Shown in pieces: positions 42,775-51,920 of a DNA stretch of 64,000 bases. Numbering within the stretch: position 1 is the stretch's first letter; the number at the start of each line of letters is the position of its first letter. Made by a program: the position numbers and the translations under genes. Source of the DNA: Streptomyces bottropensis ATCC 25435 (GTDB lineage Bacteria > Actinomycetota > Actinomycetes > Streptomycetales > Streptomycetaceae); the NCBI RefSeq assembly GCF_000383595.1, contig NZ_KB911581.1, positions 1,591,727 through 1,655,726 on the forward strand. The letters are read 5' to 3'. The notes under the pieces are model-generated. The model saw only the letters and a program-made list of their open reading frames with translations, did no database searches and was not told the origin of the DNA.

Positions 42775-45177
42775 ATGGCTTCGACGTCCACACCGCTCAC
42801 CCTGCCCGTGTTGCCGCTCGACGGGGAGGTCGTGCTGCCGGGAATGGTGGTGCCGCTGGACCTCAATGACACGGATGTACGGGCCGCGGTGGAGGCCGCG
42901 CAGGCGGCGGCGCGGGCGGAGCCCGGGAAGCCGAAGGTGCTGCTGGTGCCGCGGATCGACGGGTCGTACGCGGCCACCGGTGTGCTCGGGACCGTCGAGC
43001 AGGTCGGACGGCTGGCCGACGGGGACCCCGGCGCGCTCATCCGCGCGGTCCGCCGGGTGCGGATCGGGGCCGGCACCACCGGGCCCGGCGCCGCGCTGTG
43101 GGTCGAGGGGACGAGCATCGACGAGAGCGTGCCGGAGCCGCTGCCCGGCCAGGTCGCCGAACTCGCCAAGGAGTACAAGGCACTTGCCACCAGCTGGCTG
43201 CGCAAGCGCGGCGCCTGGCAGGTCGTGGACCGGGTGCAGGCCATCGACGACGTCTCCGCGCTCGCCGACAACTCCGGTTACTCGCCCTTCCTCACCGTCG
43301 AGCAGAAGATCCAGCTCCTGGAGACCGGCGACCCCGTCGCCCGGCTGAAGCTCGCCACCCAGCAACTGCGGGACCACCTCGCCGAGCAGGACGTCGCCGA
43401 GACCATCGCGAAGGACGTCCAGGAGGGCGTCGAGAAGCAGCAGCGCGAGTTCCTGCTGCGGCGCCAGCTCGAAGCCGTGCGCAAGGAACTGCGCGAGCTG
43501 AACGGCGAGCAGGACGGCGAGGAGTCCGACGACTACCGCGCGCGTGTCGAGGCCGCCGACCTGCCGGAGTCGGTACGGGAGGCCGCGCTCAAGGAGGTCG
43601 ACAAGCTGGAGCGGTCCAGCGACCAGTCGCCCGAGGGCGGCTGGATCCGGACCTGGCTCGACACCGTGCTCGAACTGCCCTGGAACGAGCGGACCGAGGA
43701 CGCGTACGACATCCGGGGCGCCCAGCGGGTGCTCGACGCCGAGCACGCCGGTCTCGAGGACGTGAAGGAGCGCATCACCGAGTACCTCGCCGTGCGCAAG
43801 CGACGTGCGGACCGGGGGCTGGGCGTCGTCGGCGGGCGGCGCGGCGGTGCCGTGCTCGCGCTCGTCGGGCCGCCCGGTGTCGGCAAGACCAGCCTCGGCG
43901 AGTCCGTGGCCCACGCGATGGGGCGCAAGTTCGTCCGCGTCGCGCTCGGCGGCGTACGGGACGAGGCGGAGATCCGCGGACACCGGCGTACGTACGTCGG
44001 GGCGCTGCCGGGACGGATCGTGCGGGCCGTCAAGGAAGCCGGGTCCATGAACCCCGTCGTCCTGCTCGACGAGATCGACAAGGTGGGCTCCGACTTCCGG
44101 GGCGACCCGGCCGCGGCCCTGCTCGAAGTCCTCGACCCCGCGCAGAACCACACCTTCCGGGACCACTACCTGGAGGTCGAGCTGGACCTGAGCGACGTCG
44201 TCTTCCTGGCCACGGCCAACGTGCTGGAGTCGATCCCCGAGGCGCTGCTCGACCGCATGGAGCTGGTCCGGCTGGACGGGTACACGGAGGACGAGAAGGT
44301 CGTCATCGCCCGGGACCACCTGCTGCCCCGCCAGCTGGAGCGGGCCGGCCTCGGCTCCGACGAGGTCGTCCTCGACGAGAGCGCGCTGCGCAGGCTGGCC
44401 GGTGAGTACACGCGTGAGGCGGGCGTCCGCAACCTGGAGCGGTCCGTGGCGCGGCTGCTGCGCAAGGTCGCGGCCCAGCACGAACTGGGGCAGCGCGAGC
44501 TGCCGTTCACCGTCACCGACGAGGATCTGAGCGGACTCATCGGGCGCCCGCACCACGTGCCCGAGTCGGCCCAGGACCCGGCGGAGCGGCGTACGGCGGT
44601 GCCAGGTGTCGCGACCGGGCTCGCGGTCACCGGCGCGGGCGGCGACGTGCTCTACGTCGAGGCGTCCCTCGCCGACCCGGAGACGGGGGCGGCGGGGCTG
44701 ACCCTCACCGGCCAGTTGGGCGACGTGATGAAGGAGTCGGCGCAGATCGCGCTCTCCTTCCTGCGCTCGCGCGGCGCGGAACTGGAGCTGCCCGTCGCCG
44801 ACCTCAAGGACCGGGGCGTGCACATCCACTTCCCGGCGGGGGCGGTGCCCAAGGACGGGCCGAGCGCCGGCATCACCATGACGACCGCCCTCGCCTCGCT
44901 CCTGTCCGGGCGGCTGGTCCGCACGGACGTGGCGATGACCGGGGAGGTCTCGCTGACCGGGCGGGTGCTGCCCATCGGCGGCGTCAAGCAGAAGCTGCTC
45001 GCCGCGCACCGGGCGGGCGTGACGACCGTCATCATCCCGAAGCGGAACGAGGCCGACCTCGACGACGTGCCTGCCGAGGTGCTCGACAAGCTCGACGTCC
45101 ACGCGGTCACCGACGTCCGTCAGGTGCTGGAACTGGCGCTCGCCCCGGCGGGTGTGGAGGTGCCGCTGGCGGCGTGA
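42775..45177 (+). CDS. lon: ATP-dependent protease Lon
   Basis: An 800-residue LonA protease. The N-terminal substrate domain starts LPVLPLDGEVVLPGMVVPL, and a coiled-coil linker lies near 215-280. The AAA+ module has Walker A GPPGVGKTS (365-373), Walker B NPVVLLDEIDKVG and sensor TANVLESIPEALLDRME. The protease domain has catalytic Ser697 in KDGPSAGITM and Lys738 in IGGVKQKLLAAHRAG. It degrades misfolded and regulatory proteins in the cytoplasm. ATG at 42775 follows GAGGGAGAG. A HAIR-like repeat immediately upstream points to heat-shock control by HspR. Confidence 0.97.
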   Translation: MASTSTPLTLPVLPLDGEVVLPGMVVPLDLNDTDVRAAVEAAQAAARAEPGKPKVLLVPRIDGSYAATGVLGTVEQVGRLADGDPGALIRAVRRVRIGAGTTGPGAALWVEGTSIDESVPEPLPGQVAELAKEYKALATSWLRKRGAWQVVDRVQAIDDVSALADNSGYSPFLTVEQKIQLLETGDPVARLKLATQQLRDHLAEQDVAETIAKDVQEGVEKQQREFLLRRQLEAVRKELRELNGEQDGEESDDYRARVEAADLPESVREAALKEVDKLERSSDQSPEGGWIRTWLDTVLELPWNERTEDAYDIRGAQRVLDAEHAGLEDVKERITEYLAVRKRRADRGLGVVGGRRGGAVLALVGPPGVGKTSLGESVAHAMGRKFVRVALGGVRDEAEIRGHRRTYVGALPGRIVRAVKEAGSMNPVVLLDEIDKVGSDFRGDPAAALLEVLDPAQNHTFRDHYLEVELDLSDVVFLATANVLESIPEALLDRMELVRLDGYTEDEKVVIARDHLLPRQLERAGLGSDEVVLDESALRRLAGEYTREAGVRNLERSVARLLRKVAAQHELGQRELPFTVTDEDLSGLIGRPHHVPESAQDPAERRTAVPGVATGLAVTGAGGDVLYVEASLADPETGAAGLTLTGQLGDVMKESAQIALSFLRSRGAELELPVADLKDRGVHIHFPAGAVPKDGPSAGITMTTALASLLSGRLVRTDVAMTGEVSLTGRVLPIGGVKQKLLAAHRAGVTTVIIPKRNEADLDDVPAEVLDKLDVHAVTDVRQVLELALAPAGVEVPLAA

Positions 45178-45194
45178 CGGGTGGGGTGCGTTGT

Positions 45195-45320
45195 CGGGTA
45201 CGGGGCCGGTGGGGACTGGTCGCGCAGTCCCCCCGCTCCTGAGGAGCAGGGGCCGCGCCCCTGCGTCTCGGCCCGAAGGGGCCGTAGGCCCTTCGGGGGC
45301 GCGGGGAACTGCGCGAGAAG
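45195..45320. repeat. Dispersed GC-rich element, copy C
   Basis: The left arm GGACTGGTCGCGCAGTCCCC (from 45211) is complementary to the right arm GGGGAACTGCGCGAGAAG ending 45320. Inner hairpins GAGGAGCAGGGGC with GCCCCTGC, and GAAGGGGCC with GGCCCTTC, lie between. It sits just after the lon stop codon and may also end its transcript. Confidence 0.7.
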
Positions 45321-45440
45321 CCGGCCCCACCGGCCCGCGGGCGACCTGGACGGTGTCCACTCCCTGCCTGCGAAATACTGACCGGTGCTGCCCGACGGCG
45401 GCCCTCGCAGGTACCCGGAATCGGAATCAGGAGCACCCAC

Positions 45441-45941
45441 GTGCACGACGTAGGCGGAAACGGCGACGGCGGCGACGGCAGTGTCGGTGGCGACCTGCCG
45501 GCGGGCGGTATGGACCAGGCGTTCCTGGCGCTGGAACGGGAGCTGACGGTCCTGCTGCGGCGCGCCCGCGCCAAGTCCGGGGAGATGGCCCGTGCCGTCC
45601 ACCCCGACCTGGAGTCCGCCGCCTACGGCCTCCTCGCCCGCCTCGACGAGGCCGGCCGCCTGCGTGCCACCGAACTCGCCGCCTACATCGGCGTGGGCAA
45701 GGCCACCATGTCCCGTCAGCTCCGTGCCCTGGAGCACCTCGGCCTCATCGCCCGCGAGCCCGACCCCGCCGACGGCCGCGCCTGGCTCGTCCACCTCACG
45801 GAGGAGGGCCGGGCCCGCTTCCGGGCGGTCCGGGACGCCCGCCGCGTCGCGTACGTACGACAGCTCGCGGGCTGGGACCGGGACGAGGTGGCCCAACTCG
45901 CGCATCTGCTGCACCAGTTGAACCGCGGAGTGGAGAGCTGA
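45441..45941 (+). CDS. MarR family transcriptional regulator
   Basis: A 166-residue MarR protein. The first 25 residues are Gly/Asp-rich. The winged helix is at about 70-130 (LRATELAAYIGVGKATMSRQ, LRALEHLGLIAREPDPADGR with the wing), flanked by dimerisation helices. Start is GTG at 45441 behind CAGGAG. It is convergent with the PP2C gene and has no adjacent target that stands out. Ligand unknown. Confidence 0.88.
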   Translation: MHDVGGNGDGGDGSVGGDLPAGGMDQAFLALERELTVLLRRARAKSGEMARAVHPDLESAAYGLLARLDEAGRLRATELAAYIGVGKATMSRQLRALEHLGLIAREPDPADGRAWLVHLTEEGRARFRAVRDARRVAYVRQLAGWDRDEVAQLAHLLHQLNRGVES

Positions 45942-45956
45942 GCGGCGCGGCGCCCC

Positions 45957-46742
45957 TCACTCCCGCACGAAGACCACGCTCGCGTCGTCGTGCCGCTTGC
46001 CCCGGCCCAGGAACTCGCGTTCCACATCGGTGGTCTCCAGCTCCCGCACCCGCTGCACCAGGCCGTGCGCCCCGGTCTTGCGGACAAGGGTGAGGCAGGC
46101 CGTCCAGTCGCCCTCGCGGAACGTCTCCACCCACCGGCTCGCGCCGTCCGTCATCGCCAGGAGCGAACGGACCTCCTCGCGCGGCAGGGTTCCCGTCACC
46201 GCCCGTGCCGCCGCGGCCGGGTCGGCGGCCGCCGTCCAGAAGCCGCCCTCCCGGTTGCGCACGGTCGAGTCGACGATCGCGGCCGAGGCCAGGGCGGCCC
46301 GGGGCAGTCGGGACAGACGGTCGTCCAGGACGGCCGTCACCGTGCCGTCCGGCCGTTCGAGCAGCAGGGCGGAGTCCGACAGCACCAGGTACTCCACGGC
46401 CGTCGGCGACCAGCGGGCGAGGGCCACCGTGGCCTGTGGGGTTCGTGGGTGAGAAAGGTCACAGGTTTGGACGTGGGCCCGCGCGGTACGGGAAATGGCC
46501 TGTGAGAGCACGTCGGGCAAGGGCGAATCCCGTTCCGAAACGGACAGTTCGGTCAGGGTGCCGCCGAGGCGGGAAGTGAACCATGCGACCGAATGTCGAC
46601 AGCCGTAGCCGTCGGGCGGCGGAGTCACGCCGTCGAGGACGACGAGGGCGCCGCCCTGTCCCCCCGCGGGCAGGGCCACCGACGCGAAGTCCTCGTTGGG
46701 GCGGAGCGGGTCGCCGGGCTCCGAGACCAGTTCGGTGCGCAT
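45957..46742 (-). CDS. PP2C-type protein phosphatase domain protein
   Basis: A 261-residue protein with PP2C/SpoIIE-like metal-binding motifs: RPNEDFASVAL near residue 15, ALVVLDGVTPP, LLAMTDGASRWVE and GKRHDDASVVFV at the C-terminus. These aspartates bind the Mn/Mg pair that dephosphorylates Ser/Thr. It lacks sensor or membrane domains. ATG at 46742 gives the natural N-terminus (MRTELVSEPGD), though its ribosome site is weak. It is divergent from the conservon operon, possibly within the same signalling context. Confidence 0.82.
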   Translation of the reverse strand: MRTELVSEPGDPLRPNEDFASVALPAGGQGGALVVLDGVTPPPDGYGCRHSVAWFTSRLGGTLTELSVSERDSPLPDVLSQAISRTARAHVQTCDLSHPRTPQATVALARWSPTAVEYLVLSDSALLLERPDGTVTAVLDDRLSRLPRAALASAAIVDSTVRNREGGFWTAAADPAAAARAVTGTLPREEVRSLLAMTDGASRWVETFREGDWTACLTLVRKTGAHGLVQRVRELETTDVEREFLGRGKRHDDASVVFVRE

Positions 46743-47106
46743 TCGGCCAGTCTGCACGAGCCCGCCACAGGATCCGCGAAGGGCCGACAACGGCCGCCGT
46801 ACGGTCCCGACCCTCCTGAAGGGCCGCCGGTTTGGCATGGAATGATCGTGAGCGGTGAAGCGCGGCGGCGAATACTGTCAAAGCGCGTCGCCGACGTCCA
46901 ACCGGCCCGACGTGCGGGGCCTACCCGCGAGCCGGAGGAACTTGCCCGCCAACTCCCCGGGGATGTTCACTCCTTCGGGTGGCGGGACTGATGATGCGGG
47001 ACCGCTGCCCACCGGCACTGGGAGGGTCGGGAGCCGTACCGGGGGGACGGCCGTATGCGACGAGTTGACGGATCGTCACCCGGGCCCATGGGTACACGAG
47101 TCAGGA
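46743..47106. promoter_or_regulatory. Divergent region between phosphatase gene and conservon operon
   Basis: About 360 bp. A GTG at 46855 is in frame with the sensor kinase and could add 84 residues, but about a quarter of those codons end in A or T, far above the neighbouring gene, and the segment has no recognisable domain. It is treated here as promoter and leader. Confidence 0.5.
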
Positions 47107-49995
47107 ATGCGAGCACCGGTGCAGAAGACGCGGCCTCGGCGCGCAGACAAGCAGGCAGCCTCGAAGGCCTCCGCGGCCTCCCCGAACCAGCAGGGGACGA
47201 CGCAGGCCCCGGCCGTCGGCACCGGGCGGAAGGCGCACGTACGCAACCGGCTCATCGTCGCCGTGGCGGTCGTGGCCGCCGCCATAGCGGGTGCCGGGGC
47301 ACCGTCGATCCTCGCCGCCTCGGAGCAACTGCGTGACACCCAGAGCCTGGTCACGCTCGCCGGGCAGACCCAGGAGACGCTCACCCTCGCGCACGCGCTC
47401 GCCGACGAGCGGGACGAGGTCACCGCCTACATCGCCGCCGGGCGGCCCGGTTCGGCCGCGCCCAGCAAGCAGCGCAGCGACCGCGTCGACACCCAGGTCG
47501 CGGAACTGAGCGCGGACTCCGGCACCTCCGCCGCGATGCGGAGGACCGTCGAGACCGCCGAGTCCATCGCCGGTGTACGGCAGTCGGCGCTCACCGGGAA
47601 GAGCAGCGCCCTCGAAGCGCACACGGCGTACACCGCCGTCGTCACCGAACTCCACGCCCTCGCCGAGGAGCTGGCCGAGCGGCTGCCGCCCCGCGCCGGC
47701 GGCGGCGCCCACGCGCTCGCCGAACTCGACACCGCCGTCCAGCAGGCCGCCGCCGCCCGCGGGCTGCTCGTCGCCGCGCTCAGCGTCCCGACGACCACAC
47801 GGACCGTCGTCGACCCCGTCACCGGGCTGCCCACCACCACGACCGGCACCTCGGACGCCGACGCCAAACAGCGCGACGCCCTCACCGTCGCCGCCCAGCA
47901 GGCCCGCGTGCGCTCCGACGCCGCCCTCGCCGACTTCCGCGAGACCGCGCCCGCCACCGGCCGCTCCTCGTACGACGCCACGGTCACCGGCCCCGAGGCC
48001 GGTACCGCCGACACGTATCTGGCCGACCTCACCGACCAGCCCACGCTCTCCGACAGCGAGGCCGGCACCAGCGCCAAGAAGGTCGACGCGGCGCTCTCCG
48101 CCCGCGTGGACCTGATGCGCGGCGCCGAGTCCTCCCTGTACGACCGGCGCACCAAGGACCTCGCCCGGCTGCGTGACGAGGACGTCACCGCGCTGGAGAT
48201 CCGGGTCGCCGTGCTCGGCGCCCTGATGCTCCTCGCCGTCGGCGTCGCCACCGGCATGGCCCGTTCCCTCACCCGCCCGCTCGCGGTGCTGCGCATCGGC
48301 TCCGCCCGCGTCGCCGGCGGCCCGGCCACCGAGGAACCGGTCAAGTTCACCGGCCGCAACGACGAGTTCGCCCAGGTCGTACGCTCGGTCAACACGCTCC
48401 ACGCGCACGCCCTCGCCCTGCACGAGCGCCTCGCGCCCCTGGAGGGCGACCGCAAGCACCTCATCGGCCAGCGCCAGACGATGGCCGACGACCGGGACCG
48501 GCTGCGCGCCGAACTCGCCGACGCCACCGCGTATCTGTCGAAGGTTCAGCACAGCGTCCACGCGACCTTCGTGAACCTCGCGCTGCGCACCCTCGGCCTG
48601 GTCGAGCGGCAGCTGGCCGTCATCGAGTCGCTGGAGGAGCGCGAGCAGGACCCCGACCGGCTCGCCACACTGTTCCGGCTCGACCACTTCGCGACCGTCA
48701 TGCGCCGCCACAGCGAGAACCTCCTCGTCCTGGCCGGCCACGAGCACATCCAGCACCACGCCGGAGCCGTCCCGCTCGTCGACGTCGTCCGGGCCGCGGT
48801 CAGCGAGATCGAGCGCTACGAACGCGTCCGCATCGCCGCGCTGCCGCCCGGCGCGCACGTCGCCGGGTTCGCCGCCGACGACCTCAGCCACCTCCTCGCC
48901 GAACTCCTGGAGAACGGCACCTCGTTCTCGCCGCCGGAGATGTCCGTCGAGGTCTCGGGCCGGCTGCTGGACAGCGGCGAGATCGCCCTCTCCGTCCAGG
49001 ACGGCGGCATCGGCGTCGCCCCCGACCGGCTCGACCGGCTCAACGCCCGCCTCACCGACTTCGACCCCGAGGCGCCCTACGAGCAGGAGGACGGCCAGGG
49101 CCTCGGCCTCGGCCTGTACGTCGTCGCCCGCCTCGCCCACCGGCTCGGCACCCCCGTGCGGCTCCAGCCGCACGGCTCGGGCGGCACCGCCGCGGTCGTC
49201 GTCCTGCCCAAGGCGCTGCTGGCACCCACGCCCGCCGTGCCCGTGGGAAGCCCGGTCCCGATCACGCCCTCGCTCTCCCTGCCGGGCGCCGACGCCGAGG
49301 CCAACTCCAATGTCCTGCCCGGCCGTTCCGTCGCCGTCCGTGAACCGGAAGGCGCCGGAGACCCGCTCATCGAGGCGGCCGAGCGGGCACTGCTGGCGAG
49401 GGAGGCCGTGGGGACGGCCGCCGACGCCGCCGAGGTCACCGGGAACGTCGTACCGGAAGACGACGAACCCGGGGCCGACCCCGCGAGCGGGGCCGAGTCC
49501 GTGTCCGAGACGACGATGGAGCTCTTCGCTCCGGTGGCCCCGGGGAAGGGCACCGGCGAGGAGAGCGACGCGAGCGGCGCGAGCGGCGCCGCCGACGACA
49601 CCGACGCCGACGATCCGGACACGATCGAACCCGACACCCACGAACGTGCCGCCGACGAAGGGAACACGGCGCGCACGGCGGAGGTGCCACGGGCCGGGAC
49701 CAAGGGGCCACGGGGCGAGGAGACCCCGCGCCTCACCGACAAGGGGCTGCCCAAGCGCACGCCCCGGATCACCGCGCCCACCCCGACGGCGCCCCGGCCC
49801 CGCGCCGGGGGCGTGAACGCCGAGGAACTGCGCCGTCGGCTGGGCGGGTTCCACCAGGGGGCCAAGGAGGGGCGCCGCGACGTCGAGGCGGAGATCGCCG
49901 AGCAGTCGGGCGAGACGCGGATGCCCGTGGCGCACGAGTACCGGACAGAGGCAGTTGACACCACGGGGGGCACTTCCGAGGAGGAAAGCAGTTGA
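47107..49995 (+). CDS. Conservon CvnA-type sensor kinase with nitrate/nitrite-sensing-like domain
   Basis: A 962-residue membrane kinase-like protein. TM1 is about 48-70, an extracytoplasmic NIT-like helical sensor about 72-360 contains AAARGLLVAAL-type segments, and TM2 is about 365-388. A HAMP-like segment (ARSLTRPLAVLRIGSARVAG) and coiled coil follow. The ATPase domain has LLENGTSFSPPEMSVEVSG, DGGIGVAPDRLDRLN and GLGLGLYVVARLAHRLG. The dimerisation helix NLALRTLGLVERQLAVIESL lacks the usual phospho-His box, as in CvnA proteins. The tail (about 700-962) is acidic and disordered. It overlaps the roadblock gene by four bases. Confidence 0.88.
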   Translation: MRAPVQKTRPRRADKQAASKASAASPNQQGTTQAPAVGTGRKAHVRNRLIVAVAVVAAAIAGAGAPSILAASEQLRDTQSLVTLAGQTQETLTLAHALADERDEVTAYIAAGRPGSAAPSKQRSDRVDTQVAELSADSGTSAAMRRTVETAESIAGVRQSALTGKSSALEAHTAYTAVVTELHALAEELAERLPPRAGGGAHALAELDTAVQQAAAARGLLVAALSVPTTTRTVVDPVTGLPTTTTGTSDADAKQRDALTVAAQQARVRSDAALADFRETAPATGRSSYDATVTGPEAGTADTYLADLTDQPTLSDSEAGTSAKKVDAALSARVDLMRGAESSLYDRRTKDLARLRDEDVTALEIRVAVLGALMLLAVGVATGMARSLTRPLAVLRIGSARVAGGPATEEPVKFTGRNDEFAQVVRSVNTLHAHALALHERLAPLEGDRKHLIGQRQTMADDRDRLRAELADATAYLSKVQHSVHATFVNLALRTLGLVERQLAVIESLEEREQDPDRLATLFRLDHFATVMRRHSENLLVLAGHEHIQHHAGAVPLVDVVRAAVSEIERYERVRIAALPPGAHVAGFAADDLSHLLAELLENGTSFSPPEMSVEVSGRLLDSGEIALSVQDGGIGVAPDRLDRLNARLTDFDPEAPYEQEDGQGLGLGLYVVARLAHRLGTPVRLQPHGSGGTAAVVVLPKALLAPTPAVPVGSPVPITPSLSLPGADAEANSNVLPGRSVAVREPEGAGDPLIEAAERALLAREAVGTAADAAEVTGNVVPEDDEPGADPASGAESVSETTMELFAPVAPGKGTGEESDASGASGAADDTDADDPDTIEPDTHERAADEGNTARTAEVPRAGTKGPRGEETPRLTDKGLPKRTPRITAPTPTAPRPRAGGVNAEELRRRLGGFHQGAKEGRRDVEAEIAEQSGETRMPVAHEYRTEAVDTTGGTSEEESS

Positions 49996-50495
49996 CCGCG
50001 CCCATGACCTTCGGACTGAGCAGTGAAGCCCGCAACCTGCACTGGCTCCTGACCAACCTTGTCGAGGAGGTGCCGGGACTGCTGTCGGTCGCGGTGGTCT
50101 CCTCCGACGGCCTGCTGCTGCTCTCCTCCGACCCCGGCAGAAACGCCGAGGTCCGCCAGGTCCGGGAGGAACGGCCCCAGGGTCCCCGCGGCTCCGCCGC
50201 CGACCTGGCCACCATCGTCTCCGGCATCGGCAGCCTCACCATCGGCGCCGCCAAGCTGATGGAGTCGGGCGGGGTCAAGCAGACGATGGTCGCGATGGAG
50301 GCGGGCAGCCTCTTCGTGATGTCGATCAGCGACGGCTCGCTGCTCGGCGTGCACGGAGCCCCCGACTGCGACATGAGCGTGGTGGCGTACCACATGGCGC
50401 TCTTCGTCGGCCGCGCCGGACACGTCCTCACCCCGGAACTCCGCAGCGAACTCCGCAAGTCCCTGGAGGCCGAGGCGGCCGGGAGCCCCCGATGA
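49992..50495 (+). CDS. Roadblock/LC7 domain protein (conservon CvnB type)
   Basis: A 167-residue roadblock/LC7 protein. The domain spans about 10-140: RNLHWLLTNLVEEVPGLLSV, VVSSDGLLLLSS, VKQTMVAMEAGSLFVMSISD. Compared with usual family members there is an insert near residues 48-60 (NAEVRQVREERPQGPRG). Such proteins act with the CvnD GTPase, probably as a regulatory platform. The TTG at 49992 overlaps the kinase stop and follows GAGGAAAG; an internal ATG at 50004 has no ribosome site. Confidence 0.92.
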   Translation: MTAPMTFGLSSEARNLHWLLTNLVEEVPGLLSVAVVSSDGLLLLSSDPGRNAEVRQVREERPQGPRGSAADLATIVSGIGSLTIGAAKLMESGGVKQTMVAMEAGSLFVMSISDGSLLGVHGAPDCDMSVVAYHMALFVGRAGHVLTPELRSELRKSLEAEAAGSPR

Positions 50496-51034
50496 ACAGC
50501 GGCCAGAGCCAGAGCCCGGGGCACGGGCGGAAGCGGAAGAACAAGGCACGCGCCCATGAGCCCGGCCAGGCCAAGCGGCCGGTTCTGCCGAAGGCCGGCG
50601 CGACGAGGCAGTCCGTGAAGCTCCCGGTGCGCGGCGGTGACCGTAAACCCGCCCGCGTACGCCCCTACTCGCTCACCGGCGGCCGTACCCGCTTCGGGCA
50701 CGTCCTGCTCGTGGAGACGTTCGTCGCGGTTCTCGAAGCCCCGGCCGAGCGACGGGAGTTGCCTGGGGGCACCGCCCACATGTTGAGTAGTGGGGGAGGT
50801 TCACTCAACTCCAAGGTGATGCCCGAGATGCGGGCCATCGTCGAACTCTGCCGCCGTATGCGGACGGTGGCGGAGATCTCCGCGCTGCTGAAGATGCCGC
50901 TCGGTGTGGTCCGCGTCCTCCTCAGCGATCTCGCGGACCAGGGAAAGATCCGTGTGTACGGAACAGGTCACGGACCGGGACAGCCGGACCGCGCTCTGCT
51001 GGAAAGGGTGCTGAGTGGACTCCGCCGTCTCTGA
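50492..51034 (+). CDS. DUF742 protein (conservon CvnC type)
   Basis: A 180-residue protein. A basic, Arg/Lys-rich N-terminus (1-55) leads to RPYSLTGGRTRFGHVLLVET and then the conserved DUF742 core MRAIVELCRRMRTVAEISAL and LKMPLGVVRVLLSDLADQGK, a winged-helix-like fold. Between the halves lies PGGTAHMLSSGGG, which looks foreign to the family and is encoded by a hairpin-bearing DNA segment. It overlaps both neighbours: the roadblock gene by four bases and the GTPase by twenty. In conservons this protein joins the membrane-linked complex. Confidence 0.92.
   Translation: MNSGQSQSPGHGRKRKNKARAHEPGQAKRPVLPKAGATRQSVKLPVRGGDRKPARVRPYSLTGGRTRFGHVLLVETFVAVLEAPAERRELPGGTAHMLSSGGGSLNSKVMPEMRAIVELCRRMRTVAEISALLKMPLGVVRVLLSDLADQGKIRVYGTGHGPGQPDRALLERVLSGLRRL
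50761..50812. repeat. Possible small palindromic insertion within the DUF742 gene
   Basis: A GGGGGC/ACCGCCC-rich segment followed by GTTGAGT (50782-50788) and its exact complement ACTCAAC (50803-50809). It keeps the reading frame and encodes the residues PGGTAHMLSSGGGSLN that interrupt the family pattern. Confidence 0.45.
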
Positions 51035-51863
51035 CGCCGCCTCGGCCGGCGTCACCTCCGACGCCTCGGCCGGCGTCACCCCGGGCGTCGACGACGACGC
51101 CCCCCGCGTCGAGGTCGACGCGAACGCTCCCCGCCTCGACGCGGACACCGTGCGCGCCGGGCTCGGCGCACCCGGCGTCGACGTGGACGTGCCCCCGCCC
51201 GGGGGCTACTCCCGAGCCGCCTCCCGCGGACCCGACCGGCTCGCCGACACCGCGGCGGCCGTGCCCGGGGCGGAGCCCGAGGAGGAGCTGAAACCCTGGC
51301 AGTCCGACCTCAGCCGGGCCCCCATCGCCACGAAGATCGTGGTGGCGGGCGGCTTCGGCGTCGGCAAGACCACCTTCGTCGGCGCGGTCTCCGAGATCAC
51401 CCCGCTGCGGACCGAGGCGCTCATGACCGAGGCCAGCGCCGGTACGGACGACCTCTCCGCGACCCCGGACAAGCTCACCACCACGGTGGCCATGGACTAC
51501 GGCCGCATCACCCTCGACGACGACCTCGTCCTGTACCTGTTCGGCACGCCCGGCCAGGAGCGGTTCTGGTTCATGTGGGACGACATGGTGCGTGGCGCGA
51601 TCGGCGCCGTCGTCCTCGCCGACACCCGCCGCCTCGACGACTGCTTCCCCGCGCTCGACTACTTCGAGAGCTGCGGACTGCCGTACGTCGTCGCGGTCAA
51701 CGCGTTCGACGGCAGCGTGCGCTACGAACCCGAGGACGTCCGGGACGCGTTGACCGTACCCGCGCACGTACCTGTCATGATCATGGACGCACGCAAGCGG
51801 GCCTCGGCGATGGAGACCCTGCTGGCGCTGTGCGGGCACGCGATATCCCTCAGCCCCGAGTAG
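51015..51863 (+). CDS. Conservon GTPase (CvnD type)
   Basis: A 282-residue Ras-like ATP/GTP-binding protein. Residues 1-100 are an unusual Asp/Val/Pro-rich extension, longer than typical CvnD (about 190-210 in total). The G domain has the P-loop GGFGVGKTTF near residue 113, switch II LFGTPGQERFWFMWDD, and VVAVNAFDGS in place of NKxD. It is thought to act as a G-protein switch downstream of the sensor kinase. GTG at 51015 follows GGAAAGGG and overlaps the DUF742 gene. Confidence 0.93.
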   Translation: MDSAVSDAASAGVTSDASAGVTPGVDDDAPRVEVDANAPRLDADTVRAGLGAPGVDVDVPPPGGYSRAASRGPDRLADTAAAVPGAEPEEELKPWQSDLSRAPIATKIVVAGGFGVGKTTFVGAVSEITPLRTEALMTEASAGTDDLSATPDKLTTTVAMDYGRITLDDDLVLYLFGTPGQERFWFMWDDMVRGAIGAVVLADTRRLDDCFPALDYFESCGLPYVVAVNAFDGSVRYEPEDVRDALTVPAHVPVMIMDARKRASAMETLLALCGHAISLSPE

Positions 51864-51920
51864 TCCCTCCCCCGCGGGAGGCACACGGGACGCCACGGAC
51901 GAACCAGGAGACCTGTCCGG

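Noticed and set aside
42307..45360. A 1017-codon minus-strand frame over lon
   Set aside because: It mirrors lon and shows no domain; the Walker and Ser/Lys motifs are on the plus strand.
46855..47106. 84-codon upstream extension of the conservon kinase from GTG 46855
   Set aside because: About a quarter of codons end in A or T, unlike the gene body, and it has no domain or clear ribosome site. It cannot be fully excluded.
47101..49935. A 944-codon minus-strand frame over the conservon kinase
   Set aside because: It is antisense to transmembrane and ATPase motifs of the sensor kinase; Gly/Arg/Val-rich without a fold.
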